Assembly (NCBI RefSeq): GCF_000015565.1
Contig: NC_008786.1
Location: 620,001 to 684,000, forward strand
Direction of reading: 5' to 3'
DNA: 64,000 nt
DNA from: Verminephrobacter eiseniae EF01-2
GTDB lineage: Bacteria; Pseudomonadota; Gammaproteobacteria; Burkholderiales; Burkholderiaceae_C
Shown here: positions 16,230 through 24,832 of the stretch, in pieces
Layout of the letters: each line of letters begins with the position of its first letter
How positions within the stretch are numbered: the stretch's first letter is position 1
Translations under genes and position numbers: made by a program
Notes under the pieces: model-generated
The model's database searches: none
What the model was told of the DNA's origin: nothing
Seen by the model: the letters and a program-made list of their open reading frames with translations, nothing else

Positions 16230-16970
16230 TCAGTCGTTGACGCCGAGCAAGCGGCTGGCGCTCTTGTCATTGGTCTGGGCGGTTTGCAGCAACTGCATTT
16301 GCTGCTCGAACTGGCGCGCTGCGGCGATCATGCCGACCATGCACTCGACCGGGTTCACGTTCGAGCCTTCCAGCGCGCCGGCCAACATGCGGGCGTCGGC
16401 ATCGCTGGGCAGCGGCTCGCCCGAGGCGGTGCGAAACAGCCCGTCGCCGCCGCGCTGCAGCGGGTCTTCGGCGCCGGGCGTTGCCAGCTTGAGCCGGCCC
16501 ACGGTCTGCGCCGGCTGGCCCGCCACCTTGGCGCTGATGCTGCCGTCGGCGCCCAGCGTGATGTCGGCCCCGGGGGGCATGTCGATCGGCGTGCCCGCAT
16601 CGGACAGCACGGGCAGGCCGCCCGGGGTCAGCAGTTGGCCGGTGGGCGAGAGTTCGAAGCTGCCGGCGCGGGTGTAGGCCTCGGTGCCGTCCGGGCCTTG
16701 CACGGCAAACCAGGCCCGGCCTGCCGCTAGCGCATCGAGGTTGCGGCCGGTGTGCTGCACGGGCCCTGCGCTGTCGTCGTAGCCCGAGGTGGCCTCCAGC
16801 GCAAAAACGCGGGTCTTGGCGCCGTCGCCTTGCAGCGGCACGGAGCGGAAGGTGGACAGTTGCGCGCGAAAGCCGCCGGTGGAGATGTTGGCCAGGTTGT
16901 TGGCCAGCACGGCCTGCCGGTAGGCGGCAGCGCCGGCGCCGGTCATCGTGGTGTAGATGATGTGGTCCAT
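16230..16970 (-). CDS. flgF: Flagellar proximal rod protein FlgF
   Basis: A 246-residue rod protein. The N-terminus MDHIIYTTMTGAGAAAYRQA, then VLANNLANISTGGFRAQLST, is the FlgF form of the axial-protein motif. The C-terminus has GSNVNPVECMVGMIAAARQF and EQQMQLLQTAQTND. It lies 13 bp after flgE and upstream of flgG, the normal order. It polymerises above FlgB/FlgC in the rod and is exported through the flagellar type III apparatus. Confidence 0.95.
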   Translation of the reverse strand: MDHIIYTTMTGAGAAAYRQAVLANNLANISTGGFRAQLSTFRSVPLQGDGAKTRVFALEATSGYDDSAGPVQHTGRNLDALAAGRAWFAVQGPDGTEAYTRAGSFELSPTGQLLTPGGLPVLSDAGTPIDMPPGADITLGADGSISAKVAGQPAQTVGRLKLATPGAEDPLQRGGDGLFRTASGEPLPSDADARMLAGALEGSNVNPVECMVGMIAAARQFEQQMQLLQTAQTNDKSASRLLGVND

Positions 16971-16983
16971 CGCAGCGCTCCAT

Positions 16984-18264
16984 TCAGCGCAGGTTGACCA
17001 GCGTGGACATCACCTGGTCCTGCGTTTTGACGGTCTGCGCATTGGCCTGGTAGGTGCGCTGGGCGGTCATCATGTTGACCAGTTCGGCCGTCAGGTCGAC
17101 GTTGGAGTCCTCCAGCGCGCCCGAGCGCAGGGCGCCGAAGTTGCCGTCGCTGGCCGTGCCCACCACGGCCGGGCCGGATGCGTGGGTGGCCACCCAGTTG
17201 TTGCTGCCCACCGCCGCCAGGCCCTGCGCATTGCGGATGCGCGACAGCGCCAGTTGGCCCTCGGAGCGGGTCACGCCGTTGGAGTAACGGGTCATCAGCA
17301 TCCCGTTGCTCTCGATGTCGATGCCGGCCAGCTCGCCCACCGTATAGCCGTCCTGGCTCAGGCTGGACACGGCGAACCGGGTGCCGAACTGGGTCACGCC
17401 ATCGAGCTTGAGCTGCACGGTGTAGGCGGGCAGGCCGTTCGGGTTCGGCGGGGTCGGATCGATGGTCAGCGGCAGCGCGAACCCGGTGGCCGGCGCCGGC
17501 GCCGCAGGGCCGGTGATCTTGCCGTCGTTGTCGAACGTGATTTGCCCTATGGGCATGGCCTGCACGGGTGGCGTTGCGCCGGGGTCGTCGAGCCGGTCGT
17601 ACACCGCCCAGGTGTTGGCGGTGGCGGTTTTTTGAAAGTACAGGTTCACCGGCTTGGCCACGCCCTGGCTGTCATACACGTTGATCGAGGTGCCATAGGT
17701 GGTGCGCGGCGTGGCCGGCACCGGGGGCTGGGCCGCGGGGTTGCCGGCCGCATCGGGGGCGCGGGCGTCGAGGTTGAAGGCCGCCGTGATGGTGCCGGTC
17801 TGCTTGGCGGGAATCGGCGCGCTCGTGGGGAACACCATGCCGACCGGCTCGGCGCCGGTGCGCAGCCCGGTGGCCGGGTCCACCGGGTAGCCCATCACGC
17901 GCGCTGCGTCGTTGGTGATCATGTTGCCGTCCTTGTCCAGCTTGAAGTTGCCCGAGCGGGTATAGGCCGGCGTGCCATCGGGCAGCGTGAGCGTGAAAAA
18001 GCCCGCGCCATTGATGGCCACGTCCAGGTTGTTGCCGGTGATCGTCAGACTGCCCTGGCCGAACTGCTGCGAGACAGCGGCCACATCCACGCCGATGCCG
18101 GCATTCAGGCCATCTGCCGAGCCGATGGCCGAGGCCACCATTTCGGCAAACTCCGCTCGCCCGGACTTGAACCCGACGGTATTGGCGTTGGCAACGTTGT
18201 GCCCGATGACATCCAGGCTCTTGCTGGCGGCGTTCAGGCCCGACAGGCCTTGCTGAAAACCCAT
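16984..18264 (-). CDS. flgE: Flagellar hook protein FlgE
   Basis: A 426-residue hook subunit. The N-terminus MGFQQGLSGLNAASKSLDVI, then GHNVANANTVGFKSGRAEFA, is the classical hook motif. The C-terminus ELVNMMTAQRTYQANAQTVK, then TQDQVMSTLVNLR, matches the closing helix. Central domains hold the conserved DGTPAYTRSGNFKLDKDGNM stretch. It is preceded by flgD, its capping protein, and followed by flgF. Length is in the normal range (about 400-430). Confidence 0.96.
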   Translation of the reverse strand: MGFQQGLSGLNAASKSLDVIGHNVANANTVGFKSGRAEFAEMVASAIGSADGLNAGIGVDVAAVSQQFGQGSLTITGNNLDVAINGAGFFTLTLPDGTPAYTRSGNFKLDKDGNMITNDAARVMGYPVDPATGLRTGAEPVGMVFPTSAPIPAKQTGTITAAFNLDARAPDAAGNPAAQPPVPATPRTTYGTSINVYDSQGVAKPVNLYFQKTATANTWAVYDRLDDPGATPPVQAMPIGQITFDNDGKITGPAAPAPATGFALPLTIDPTPPNPNGLPAYTVQLKLDGVTQFGTRFAVSSLSQDGYTVGELAGIDIESNGMLMTRYSNGVTRSEGQLALSRIRNAQGLAAVGSNNWVATHASGPAVVGTASDGNFGALRSGALEDSNVDLTAELVNMMTAQRTYQANAQTVKTQDQVMSTLVNLR

Positions 18265-18313
18265 GCTGCACCTCCCCTGATCCTGATCCTGCCCTTGCCC
18301 CTGCGCACCGGCG

Positions 18314-19024
18314 TCAAAGCAGCGCCTCGATCTGGCTATAGCCGATGTTTTTGCCGTTCGCCAGGGTCAGCACCAGTTGCCCGTTTTCGGCGCCGACCGC
18401 GCTGATCTTGGACAGACTGAGCGCGGTCGCATCCAGCGCGCCCGCCCCATTGGCCGCCGTGACGCGAAACTGCAACCCGTCGGTGGCGCCGGCGTAGTGG
18501 CTGGCGTCCCAACTGAATTCATGCCGCCCGGCGTCCTGTGCGCCCAAGTCCATGCTGTCGAGCACCTGGCCGCCGGCCGTCATGATCTCGACCTTCACGC
18601 CGGTGGCGGCCTGGGCCAGGTCGAAACCGCCCTGCCCGGTCTTGCCGGCCATCGACAGGGCCGAGCCCTCGGTCATCACGCTGCGCCCCACCAGGGCCGC
18701 GCCCTGCATGACCTGCAAGGCGTCGAACTGCGCGGCCATGCGCTGCATGGTCTGGTTGAGCTGCTGTATGCCGGTGACCGTGTTGATCTGCGCGATCTGC
18801 GAGGTCATCTGGGCATTGTCCAGCGGATTCATCGGGTCTTGGTTGTTCAATTGCGCAACCAACAATTTCAGAAACCGGTCCTGGGCCGCCGACGGGTCGG
18901 TCACGGCCTGGGCCTTGGCGCCCGTCATGCCGGGCGCGGCAGTGGCGGCAACGGCGGCTGTGGCGACCTGGGGGGCCGCCGTGCCCGGCAGGGCCTGCGG
19001 GGCCTGGGTGGCATTGGCAATCAT
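18314..19024 (-). CDS. flgD: Flagellar hook assembly (capping) protein FlgD
   Basis: A 236-residue protein that caps the growing hook and is later replaced by FlgK. It has an Ala/Pro-rich N-terminal part, then the diagnostic DRFLKLLVAQLNNQDPMNPL followed by DNAQMTSQIAQINTVTGIQQ. A β-rich C-terminal domain (FlgD Ig/tudor type) follows. It lies between flgC and flgE as expected. The ATG at 19024 is followed by MIANATQAPQAL. Confidence 0.95.
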   Translation of the reverse strand: MIANATQAPQALPGTAAPQVATAAVAATAAPGMTGAKAQAVTDPSAAQDRFLKLLVAQLNNQDPMNPLDNAQMTSQIAQINTVTGIQQLNQTMQRMAAQFDALQVMQGAALVGRSVMTEGSALSMAGKTGQGGFDLAQAATGVKVEIMTAGGQVLDSMDLGAQDAGRHEFSWDASHYAGATDGLQFRVTAANGAGALDATALSLSKISAVGAENGQLVLTLANGKNIGYSQIEALL

Positions 19025-19062
19025 GGCGGGTCTTTCGGGGATGGCGGGGATGGCGGGCGCGG

Positions 19063-19467
19063 TTACTGGCCCAACTGCAACGTCTTGAGCAGCAGCGACT
19101 TGGCCGTGTTCATGACCTCGACGTTGTTCTGGTACGAGCGCGCGGCGGAAATCATGTCGACCATCTCCTGCACGGCGTTCACGTTGGAATGCGTCACATA
19201 GCCCTGCGCGTCGGCCAAGGGGTGGCCGGGGTCATGCACGCGCCGGCCCGGCACCTGGCTTTCGCTGATCGCGATCACGCGCACCCCGGCTGCGCTGGGC
19301 GCGCCCATCGGCGCGGTCTGGAACACCACCTGGCGCGCCTTGTACGGCTGGCCATCCGGCCCGGCGACGGCATCGACATTGGCCAGATTGCTGGCCACCA
19401 CATTCAGCCGCTGCGCCTGCGCGCTGATGGCGCTGCCGGACAGGTTGAAGATGGAAAGCATGGACAT
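19063..19467 (-). CDS. flgC: Flagellar proximal rod protein FlgC
   Basis: A 134-residue rod protein, the typical length. The start MSMLSIFNLSGSAISAQAQR is preceded by a good Shine-Dalgarno (AGGGGACC) and was preferred over an in-frame ATG at 19503 that would add 12 residues and overlap flgB. The motif RLNVVASNLANVDAVAGPDG and the closing VNAVQEMVDMISAARSYQNN, then VEVMNTAKSLLLKTLQLGQ, are canonical. It is the second gene of the operon, after flgB. Confidence 0.95.
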   Translation of the reverse strand: MSMLSIFNLSGSAISAQAQRLNVVASNLANVDAVAGPDGQPYKARQVVFQTAPMGAPSAAGVRVIAISESQVPGRRVHDPGHPLADAQGYVTHSNVNAVQEMVDMISAARSYQNNVEVMNTAKSLLLKTLQLGQ

Positions 19468-19499
19468 GGCCTGGTCCCCTTTTGCGCGTTGCGTGCCGC

Positions 19500-19925
19500 T
19501 CACTGACCCTGTATCGCGCCGAGCATGGTCTTGACGCGGCCGTTGAGAAAGCGCAGCGTGGTCTCGTAGCGCACCGCGTTGTCCACGAAGCTGGCGCGCT
19601 CGCGGTCCATATCGACCGTGCTGTTGTCCAGGCTCGGCGCGGTCTGCACGGCGTAGCCCGACGCGCCCTGCCGGTCGGCGCTGGCGCTGCCGGGCAGGGC
19701 GGGCAACGGAATATGGCGCGGGTCGGTGCTGCCGGCCCCCCGCAGGGCCAGGCCCGAACCCATGCCGGCGACCTCCCGCAGCGCATCCCCGAACTTGAAA
19801 TCACGCGCCGCATAGCCCGGGGTGTCGGCATTGGCAATATTGCTGGCAATGGTGCGTTGCCGCTGCGCGCGCAACACCAGCGCAGCGCCGTGAAAACCCA
19901 ACTGTCCGGTCATCTTGTCAAGCAT
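19500..19925 (-). CDS. flgB: Flagellar proximal rod protein FlgB
   Basis: A 141-residue rod protein and first gene of the minus-strand flagellar operon. It contains the axial-protein motif RAQRQRTIASNIANADTPGY with AARDFKFGDAL, and the C-terminal VDMDRERASFVDNAVRYETT, then LRFLNGRVKTMLGAIQ. It is divergent from flgA, with a 256-bp shared upstream region that should hold the class II promoters. A perfect 6-bp inverted repeat (TGGCAA-TG-TTGCCA) lies 20 bp before its start. Confidence 0.95.
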   Translation of the reverse strand: MLDKMTGQLGFHGAALVLRAQRQRTIASNIANADTPGYAARDFKFGDALREVAGMGSGLALRGAGSTDPRHIPLPALPGSASADRQGASGYAVQTAPSLDNSTVDMDRERASFVDNAVRYETTLRFLNGRVKTMLGAIQGQ

Positions 19926-19944
19926 GTCTGCCTCGCACCGTCGG

Positions 19945-19958
19945 TGGCAATGTTGCCA
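19945..19958. promoter_or_regulatory. Inverted repeat upstream of flgB
   Basis: TGGCAATGTTGCCA is a perfect 6-bp inverted repeat with a 2-bp spacer, centred about 26 bp before the flgB ATG in the flgB-flgA intergenic region. It could be an operator or a leader hairpin. The position overlaps the 5' UTR, so repression or translational control is more likely than activation. This is speculative. Confidence 0.3.
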
Positions 19959-20181
19959 ACCCCCGGGGCCTGTCGCGTACCCGTGGGGCCTGGGGCAGAT
20001 TATGGAAACGGCGCCTCATTTCTAAAGCGCGAAGAACGCGCCAATGGCCGCGCAGTTGCGGGCCTTGGGCGCGGGCCATCGGCCTATGGTGACAGCGGTG
20101 CAATGGCCCCCATTCCGGCCCCCGGCCCTGCAGCCCGTGGCCCCCGGACGGCAGGCCGTCGTCAGATATCCCGGAGACCCC

Positions 20182-21027
20182 ATGCCAGCCCATTCCCGCG
20201 CCCATTCCCGCGCCCGTTTTCGACCGTCATTCGGTCGTTCAGCCAGTCAGCCGCCGATGGCGCCCCGATCGGCAGGCGCTGCGCTGTCCGCCCTTTGCCT
20301 GGCGCTGCTGGCCCTGGCCGCAGGCCGTGCCGCGCTGGCCCAGGCCGTGGCCGATCCGGCGCAGGAGCTGGTCCCGCTGACGCAGCGCTGGCTCGATGAG
20401 GCGTTGCTGCACAACCCGCCCGCCGGGTCATTACCGAGTCTTGCGCCTGCCGGGTCGGCGCCACGCCCGTTGCGTCTGCAAGTGAGCGTGGGCGCGCTCG
20501 ATGCGCGCCTGCGGCTGGCCCCTTGCGCGCGCGTCGAACCCTATCTGCCGGTCGGCACGCAACTGTGGGGGCGCACCCGTCTGGGCCTGCGCTGTGTGGC
20601 CGGGGTGAGCGCGTGGAATGTGTTCCTGCCCATTGCCATCGCGGCCTTCGGCCCGGCCTGGGTGCTGACCCGCAATGTCGCACCCGGCGCGCTGCTGACG
20701 GCCGAAGACGCCACCGAGGCCGAGGTCGACTGGGCGGCAGAGCCAGCCCCCGTGCTGGCCAACCCCGCGCTGTGGCAGGGGCAGGTCGCCGCGCGCCCAC
20801 TGCGGGCGGGCCAGGTGCTGCGCCAGACCATGGTCCGGGCGCCTTGGCTGTTCCCGGCCGGGGCCCAGGTCAAGGTGCAGGTGCTGGGGCCGGGCTATGC
20901 GGTCGTTGCCGCCGGGCAGGCGCTGTCTGCCGGGGCGACGGGGCAGATGGTGCGCGTGCGCATGGACAATGGGCGTATCGTCAGCGGCATGGTGAATGCG
21001 GCGGGAACGATAGACGCCGGGCTGTGA
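20182..21027 (+). CDS. flgA: Flagellar P-ring assembly chaperone FlgA
   Basis: A 281-residue periplasmic chaperone for FlgI. The ATG at 20182 follows CCGGAGACCCC, a usable ribosome binding site. The N-terminus holds an Arg-rich stretch (encoded partly by a duplicated CATTCCCGCGCC) and a hydrophobic signal (SALCLALLALAAGRAALAQA). The C-terminal SAF-type domain has GALLTAEDATEAEVDW, RPLRAGQVLRQTMVRAPWLF and the ending GQMVRVRMDNGRIVSGMVNA, all diagnostic for FlgA. It is divergent from flgB and followed by flgM. Confidence 0.93.
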   Translation: MPAHSRAHSRARFRPSFGRSASQPPMAPRSAGAALSALCLALLALAAGRAALAQAVADPAQELVPLTQRWLDEALLHNPPAGSLPSLAPAGSAPRPLRLQVSVGALDARLRLAPCARVEPYLPVGTQLWGRTRLGLRCVAGVSAWNVFLPIAIAAFGPAWVLTRNVAPGALLTAEDATEAEVDWAAEPAPVLANPALWQGQVAARPLRAGQVLRQTMVRAPWLFPAGAQVKVQVLGPGYAVVAAGQALSAGATGQMVRVRMDNGRIVSGMVNAAGTIDAGL

Positions 21028-21035
21028 GGCAACCC

Positions 21036-21062
21036 TCAAGTCCCGGGCAAATGGGTCGAAAA
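21036..21062 (+). promoter_or_regulatory. Candidate sigma-28 (FliA) promoter for flgMN
   Basis: TCAAGTCC, an 11-bp spacer, then GTCGAAAA. This is close to the FliA consensus (TAAAGTTT-N11-GCCGATAA, with TCAAG/GCCGAAAA variants) and lies about 190 bp upstream of the flgM start. In many bacteria flgM is transcribed from a FliA promoter in addition to read-through from flgA. The match is by eye only. Confidence 0.5.
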
Positions 21063-21254
21063 CATGGCCATCGATGCAAACCTCCCCCCATGCCGCCTGC
21101 CGCGCCTGGCCCGGTGTCGAGCCAAGGGGGCGGCGCCAGCGGCGCCTGCCCTTCGCGGCGGCGCTCCTGGCCTGGAGCCGGTGTCCGCTGCATGGATCAG
21201 CGGCAACGGATGGGTCACTGATGCCCCGCGTCCAGCGGGGTGGTGGAGAGTGTG

Positions 21255-21590
21255 ATGAAGATACCAACAGGTCAGACGCCGGAACTCCCGGGCGCATTGG
21301 CGCCCGCCGAGCATGCCAAGCCGGCCAGAAACGCTGCGCAATGGGTCGCCAAGGACGCGCCGGCCGCCCAGGCGGCGCCCCGCGCTGCGCTGCCGGTCAC
21401 GGTTTCCATCGCTGCGCGCGCGCTGGCCCGGAGCGCCGACATTGCCGACGCCTCCGATGATTTCGACGCCGACAAGGTCCATGCCATGCGCGCCGCGATC
21501 GGCCAAGGCCAATTTCACGTCGATGCCCAGGCCGTGGCCCACAAGATGCTGGCCAACGCCCAGGAAATCCTGTCGCGCTCACGCGCTTGA
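21255..21590 (+). CDS. flgM: Anti-sigma-28 factor FlgM
   Basis: A 111-residue protein starting MKIPTGQTPELPGALAP after the ribosome binding site GGTGGAGAG. The C-terminal sigma-28-binding region FDADKVHAMRAAIGQGQFHV, then DAQAVAHKMLANAQEILSRS, is canonical (DxxKVxxIRxAIxxGxxxxD). The N-terminal half is low-complexity and probably disordered, which lets FlgM be exported when the hook is complete, releasing FliA. It lies between flgA and flgN, which is standard. Confidence 0.93.
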   Translation: MKIPTGQTPELPGALAPAEHAKPARNAAQWVAKDAPAAQAAPRAALPVTVSIAARALARSADIADASDDFDADKVHAMRAAIGQGQFHVDAQAVAHKMLANAQEILSRSRA

Positions 21591-21607
21591 ACACCGGTTG
21601 CGCCAGC

Positions 21608-21982
21608 ATGTCGCCGCAAGAATCGCTGCAAGCGGTCGAGCAGTTGCTCGATCAGGTCTCGGCCGCCCTGCTCGCGGCCGATCCGTCCGCCGTCGAAAAG
21701 CACGGCCAGGCGCTGCGCGACGCAGCGGCCCGGTGCGCGCAGCTATTGGGGCACATGGCGGCGTCCCGGCGCGGGCACTCTGCCGCGCCTTGGCAGCCAC
21801 GGATCGTTGCCATCAGCCACCGGCTGCGGTTGCAGCGCGAGGGTCTGGCGCGCCTGGCAGCGCTGGCCGAGCGGCAACTCGCGGGCCTGCTGCCCCCCGG
21901 CACGGCAGCGCCCACCTATGGCGCAGGCCCGGGCGCCGCAGCCAAGCCGACGCTGGCGCGCATCTACCACGGGGCCAGCTAA
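21608..21982 (+). CDS. flgN: Flagellar export chaperone FlgN
   Basis: A 124-residue, mostly helical protein (MSPQESLQAVEQLLDQVSAA, LRLQREGLARLAALAERQL) ending in a Pro/Gly/Ala tail. Sequence similarity to FlgN is weak, as usual for this family. Size, helical character, position 17 bp after flgM and the presence of flgK and flgL nearby support the call. FlgN binds the C-termini of FlgK and FlgL. The stop codon is only 4 bp from the end of a MITE copy. Confidence 0.82.
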   Translation: MSPQESLQAVEQLLDQVSAALLAADPSAVEKHGQALRDAAARCAQLLGHMAASRRGHSAAPWQPRIVAISHRLRLQREGLARLAALAERQLAGLLPPGTAAPTYGAGPGAAAKPTLARIYHGAS

Positions 21983-21986
21983 GGGC

Positions 21987-22150
21987 TAGTGTCGCGTCAC
22001 CGATCATCTGTCGGTCTGCGCTGGCCATCGAAGCGCATCGCGGCGTTGCATCGCTTGCCAATACGCTCGGTATTGGCTGCGCGATGCGCCTTGCGCTGCG
22101 CTCCGATGGCTGCGCGCAGCCTACGACATCTGATCCGTGACGCGACACTA
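21987..22150 (+). mobile_element. MITE-like repeat, copy 3 (tandem with copy 4)
   Basis: A 164-bp copy with perfect terminal inverted repeats, starting 4 bp after the flgN stop. Its right-end TA (22149-22150) is also the left-end TA of copy 4. Confidence 0.92.
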
Positions 22151-22312
22151 GTGTCTCGTCACCGATCATCTGTCGGTCTGCGCTGGCCATCGAAGCGCAT
22201 CGCGGCGTTGCATCGCTTGCCAATACGCGCGGTGTTGGCTGCGCGATGCGCCTTGCGCTGCGCTCCGATGGCTGCGCGCAGCCTACGACATCTGATCGGT
22301 GACGCGACACTA
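22149..22312 (+). mobile_element. MITE-like repeat, copy 4 (tandem with copy 3)
   Basis: Same orientation as copy 3, with a few substitutions (GTGTCTCGTCAC at the left end, GCGCGGTGTTGG in the loop). It shares one TA with copy 3, as expected if one element inserted into the CTAG made by the end of another. It lies about 70 bp upstream of argS. Confidence 0.92.
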
Positions 22313-22382
22313 GGGCCGCACGGCGTGCAGGCACGCGCAGGGCCGGCAGCGGCCGCTGCGCACGCCCTCGTAAAATCAGCCC

Positions 22383-24092
22383 ATGCTCACCGCCAAAGAT
22401 GAATTGCTCGCTGCACTGGCAGCCGAGTTGCAAGCCCTGTGCGCAGGCGCTGGCGCCAAGGCTGCGCTGGAATCGCCGAAGGTGGCGGCCCATGGCGACT
22501 TCGCCTGTACCGCAGCGCTGCAACTGGCCAAGACGCTGCACATGAACCCCCGCCAGATGGCCGAAAAGCTGCGCAGCGCGCTGCTGGCCACACCGGCGTT
22601 CCAGCGCTGGGTGTCGGACATCGACATTGCCGGCCCCGGTTTCATCAACATCCGCCTCAAGCCCGCCGCCAGGCAGGCGGTGGTGTCCGAGGTGCTGGCC
22701 GCCGGCGCGCACTTTGGTTGCCAGCCGCCCAACGGCCAGCGGGTGCTGGTCGAGTTCGTCTCGGCCAACCCCACCGGCCCGCTGCATGTCGGCCATGGCC
22801 GCCAGGCGGCGCTGGGCGATGCCATCTGCAAGCTGTTTGCCACCCAGGGCTGGCAGGTGCACCGCGAGTTCTATTACAACGACGCCGGGGCGCAGATACA
22901 GACGCTGGCGCACAGCACCCGGCTGCGGGCCAAGGGCTTCAAACCCGGCGACGCCTGCTGGCCCACCGACCCCGACGACCCGGCCAGCAGGGGGTTCTAC
23001 AACGGCGACTACATCCAGGACATCGCCAACGACTTCCTGGCCCAAAAGACCGTCCAGGCCGACGACCGCTCGTTCACGGCCAGCGGCGATGTCGACGACC
23101 TGGAGTCGATCCGCCAATTTGCCGTGGCCTATCTGCGCAACGAACAAGACAAGGACCTGCGGGCCTTCAACCTGCAATTTGACGAGTACTACCTGGAGTC
23201 GAGCCTGTACACCAGCGGCCGCGTCGAGGCCGCCGTGAACCGGCTGATTGCCAACGGCAAAACCTACGAGCGCGATGGCGCGCTGTGGCTCAGGAGCACC
23301 GACTACGGCGACGACAAAGACCGCGTGATGCGCAAGCAAGACGGCAGCTACACCTACTTCGTCCCCGACGTGGCCTACCACATTGCCAAGTGGGAGCGCG
23401 GCTACGCCAAGGTCGTCAACGTCCAGGGCACGGACCACCACGGCACCATCGCCCGCGTGCGCGCCGGCCTGCAGGCGGCCGATGTGGGCATCCCCCCGGG
23501 CTACCCCGACTATGTGCTGCACACCATGGTGCGCGTGGTCAAGGGCGGGCAAGAGGTCAAAATCAGCAAGCGCGCGGGCAGCTATGTGACGCTGCGCGAG
23601 CTGATCGAGTGGACCAGCCGGGACGCGGTGCGCTTTTTCCTGCTCAGCCGCAAGCCCGACACCGAGTACAGCTTCGACGTGGATCTGGCCGTGGCACAGA
23701 ACAACGACAACCCGGTGTACTACGTGCAGTACGCGCATGCGCGCATCTGCTCGGTGCTGCGCAGTTGGGCCGACCAAGGCGGAGGCGACATGGCCGTGCT
23801 CAGGGCTGCCGACCTGTCGCTGCTCGACGACCCGCAGGCCCAGGCCCTGATGCTGCAACTGGGCAAGTACCCGGCGATGCTCACGGCCGCCACGGCAAGC
23901 CAGGCCCCGCACGATGTCAGTTTTTACCTGCGCGACCTGGCGGCCAGCTACCATGGCTACTACGACGCGCAGCGCATCCTGGTGGCAGACGAGCGCGTCA
24001 AGCACGCGCGCCTGGCCCTGGTCAGCGCGACCGCGCAGGTACTGCACAATGGCCTGGCCGTGCTGGGCGTATCGGCTCCGGCCAGGATGTAA
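22383..24092 (+). CDS. argS: Arginine--tRNA ligase
   Basis: Class I aminoacyl-tRNA synthetase of 569 residues. The HIGH-like motif is HVGH (residues 135-138) in [20 protein letters not shown], and the KMSKS region is [12 protein letters not shown] near residue 395. An Arg-tRNA synthetase N-terminal domain (residues about 1-90) and the C-terminal anticodon-binding domain ([17 protein letters not shown] at the end) are present. The ATG at 22383 gives the standard N-terminus [16 protein letters not shown]. It is followed 3 bp later by a SPOR-domain gene, suggesting co-transcription. Confidence 0.97.
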   Translation: MLTAKDELLAALAAELQALCAGAGAKAALESPKVAAHGDFACTAALQLAKTLHMNPRQMAEKLRSALLATPAFQRWVSDIDIAGPGFINIRLKPAARQAVVSEVLAAGAHFGCQPPNGQRVLVEFVSANPTGPLHVGHGRQAALGDAICKLFATQGWQVHREFYYNDAGAQIQTLAHSTRLRAKGFKPGDACWPTDPDDPASRGFYNGDYIQDIANDFLAQKTVQADDRSFTASGDVDDLESIRQFAVAYLRNEQDKDLRAFNLQFDEYYLESSLYTSGRVEAAVNRLIANGKTYERDGALWLRSTDYGDDKDRVMRKQDGSYTYFVPDVAYHIAKWERGYAKVVNVQGTDHHGTIARVRAGLQAADVGIPPGYPDYVLHTMVRVVKGGQEVKISKRAGSYVTLRELIEWTSRDAVRFFLLSRKPDTEYSFDVDLAVAQNNDNPVYYVQYAHARICSVLRSWADQGGGDMAVLRAADLSLLDDPQAQALMLQLGKYPAMLTAATASQAPHDVSFYLRDLAASYHGYYDAQRILVADERVKHARLALVSATAQVLHNGLAVLGVSAPARM

Positions 24093-24095
24093 GCC

Positions 24096-24773
24096 GTGAA
24101 CAGCACGCAACGCGCAACGCAACAGACACAGACGGGCGGAACCATCGTCGGCTTCATCGTCGGGGTCATCGTGGGCCTGGGCATCGGTCTGGCCGTGACC
24201 GTCAAAGTGACCGGGGTGCCAGTGCCGTTTTTGAACAAGGGCAACGGCCGCGGCGCCGACAGCGACGCCGCCGAATCCCGCAAGAACCGGGACTGGGACC
24301 CGAATTCGCCGCTGTACGGCAAAAACCCGGTGCGCCCTCCCGCCCCGGCGGCCTCCGGGGCGGCGCCCACTGCATCGGCCGCCGAAGCGGCCAGCGCGGC
24401 AGTTCAGATGCCCTCCCCTGCTGCCGTGACCGCTGCTGCGCCCCGGCCCACCGCCAGCCAACCCGAGGCCAAAGCCAAGGCCCCTGCCGACAGCCGGCCC
24501 GGTGCCGACCCCTTCGACTACTTCGTGCAGGCCGGCGCCTTCCGCACCCAGGCCGACGCCGACACCCAGCGCGCCCAGTTGGCCATGCTCGGCTGGGAGG
24601 CGCGCGTGAGCGAGCGCGAGCAAAATGGCCGGGCGGTATTCCGGGTGCGCATAGGCCCGTTCAGCAAGCGCGACGACGCCGAGCAGCTCAAGGAAAAACT
24701 CGACAGCGCCGAGGTCGAATCGACGCTGGTGCGCGTGCAGCGCCAGACAGCGCCAGGCAGCGCCCGAGATTGA
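24096..24773 (+). CDS. SPOR-domain protein (FtsN-like)
   Basis: A 225-residue protein starting with GTG. One N-terminal membrane helix (TIVGFIVGVIVGLGIGLAVT), then a long Ala/Pro-rich periplasmic linker (residues about 60-145), then a C-terminal SPOR domain (FDYFVQAGAFRTQADADTQR to FRVRIGPFSKRDDAEQLKEK). SPOR domains bind denuded septal peptidoglycan; FtsN has the same layout, so a role at the division septum is likely. It lies between argS and dsbA, 3 bp after argS. Confidence 0.9.
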   Translation: MNSTQRATQQTQTGGTIVGFIVGVIVGLGIGLAVTVKVTGVPVPFLNKGNGRGADSDAAESRKNRDWDPNSPLYGKNPVRPPAPAASGAAPTASAAEAASAAVQMPSPAAVTAAAPRPTASQPEAKAKAPADSRPGADPFDYFVQAGAFRTQADADTQRAQLAMLGWEARVSEREQNGRAVFRVRIGPFSKRDDAEQLKEKLDSAEVESTLVRVQRQTAPGSARD

Positions 24774-24832
24774 ACTTTTCACCAGGGGCATGGCTCCCAC
24801 CCCCTCATCCAAAACCCGACCGAAAGTCTTTG

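Noticed and set aside
20026..20052. CTAAAGCGC ... GCGCCAATGG upstream of flgA as a sigma-28 promoter
   Set aside because: Spacing between TAAA and GCCAATGG is 13 rather than 15 bases and the -10 match is poor.
21813..24812. 999-codon minus-strand frame across the element pair, argS and the SPOR gene
   Set aside because: High GC content leaves long antisense frames open. argS and the SPOR gene on the plus strand have clear motifs, and the minus frame has none.
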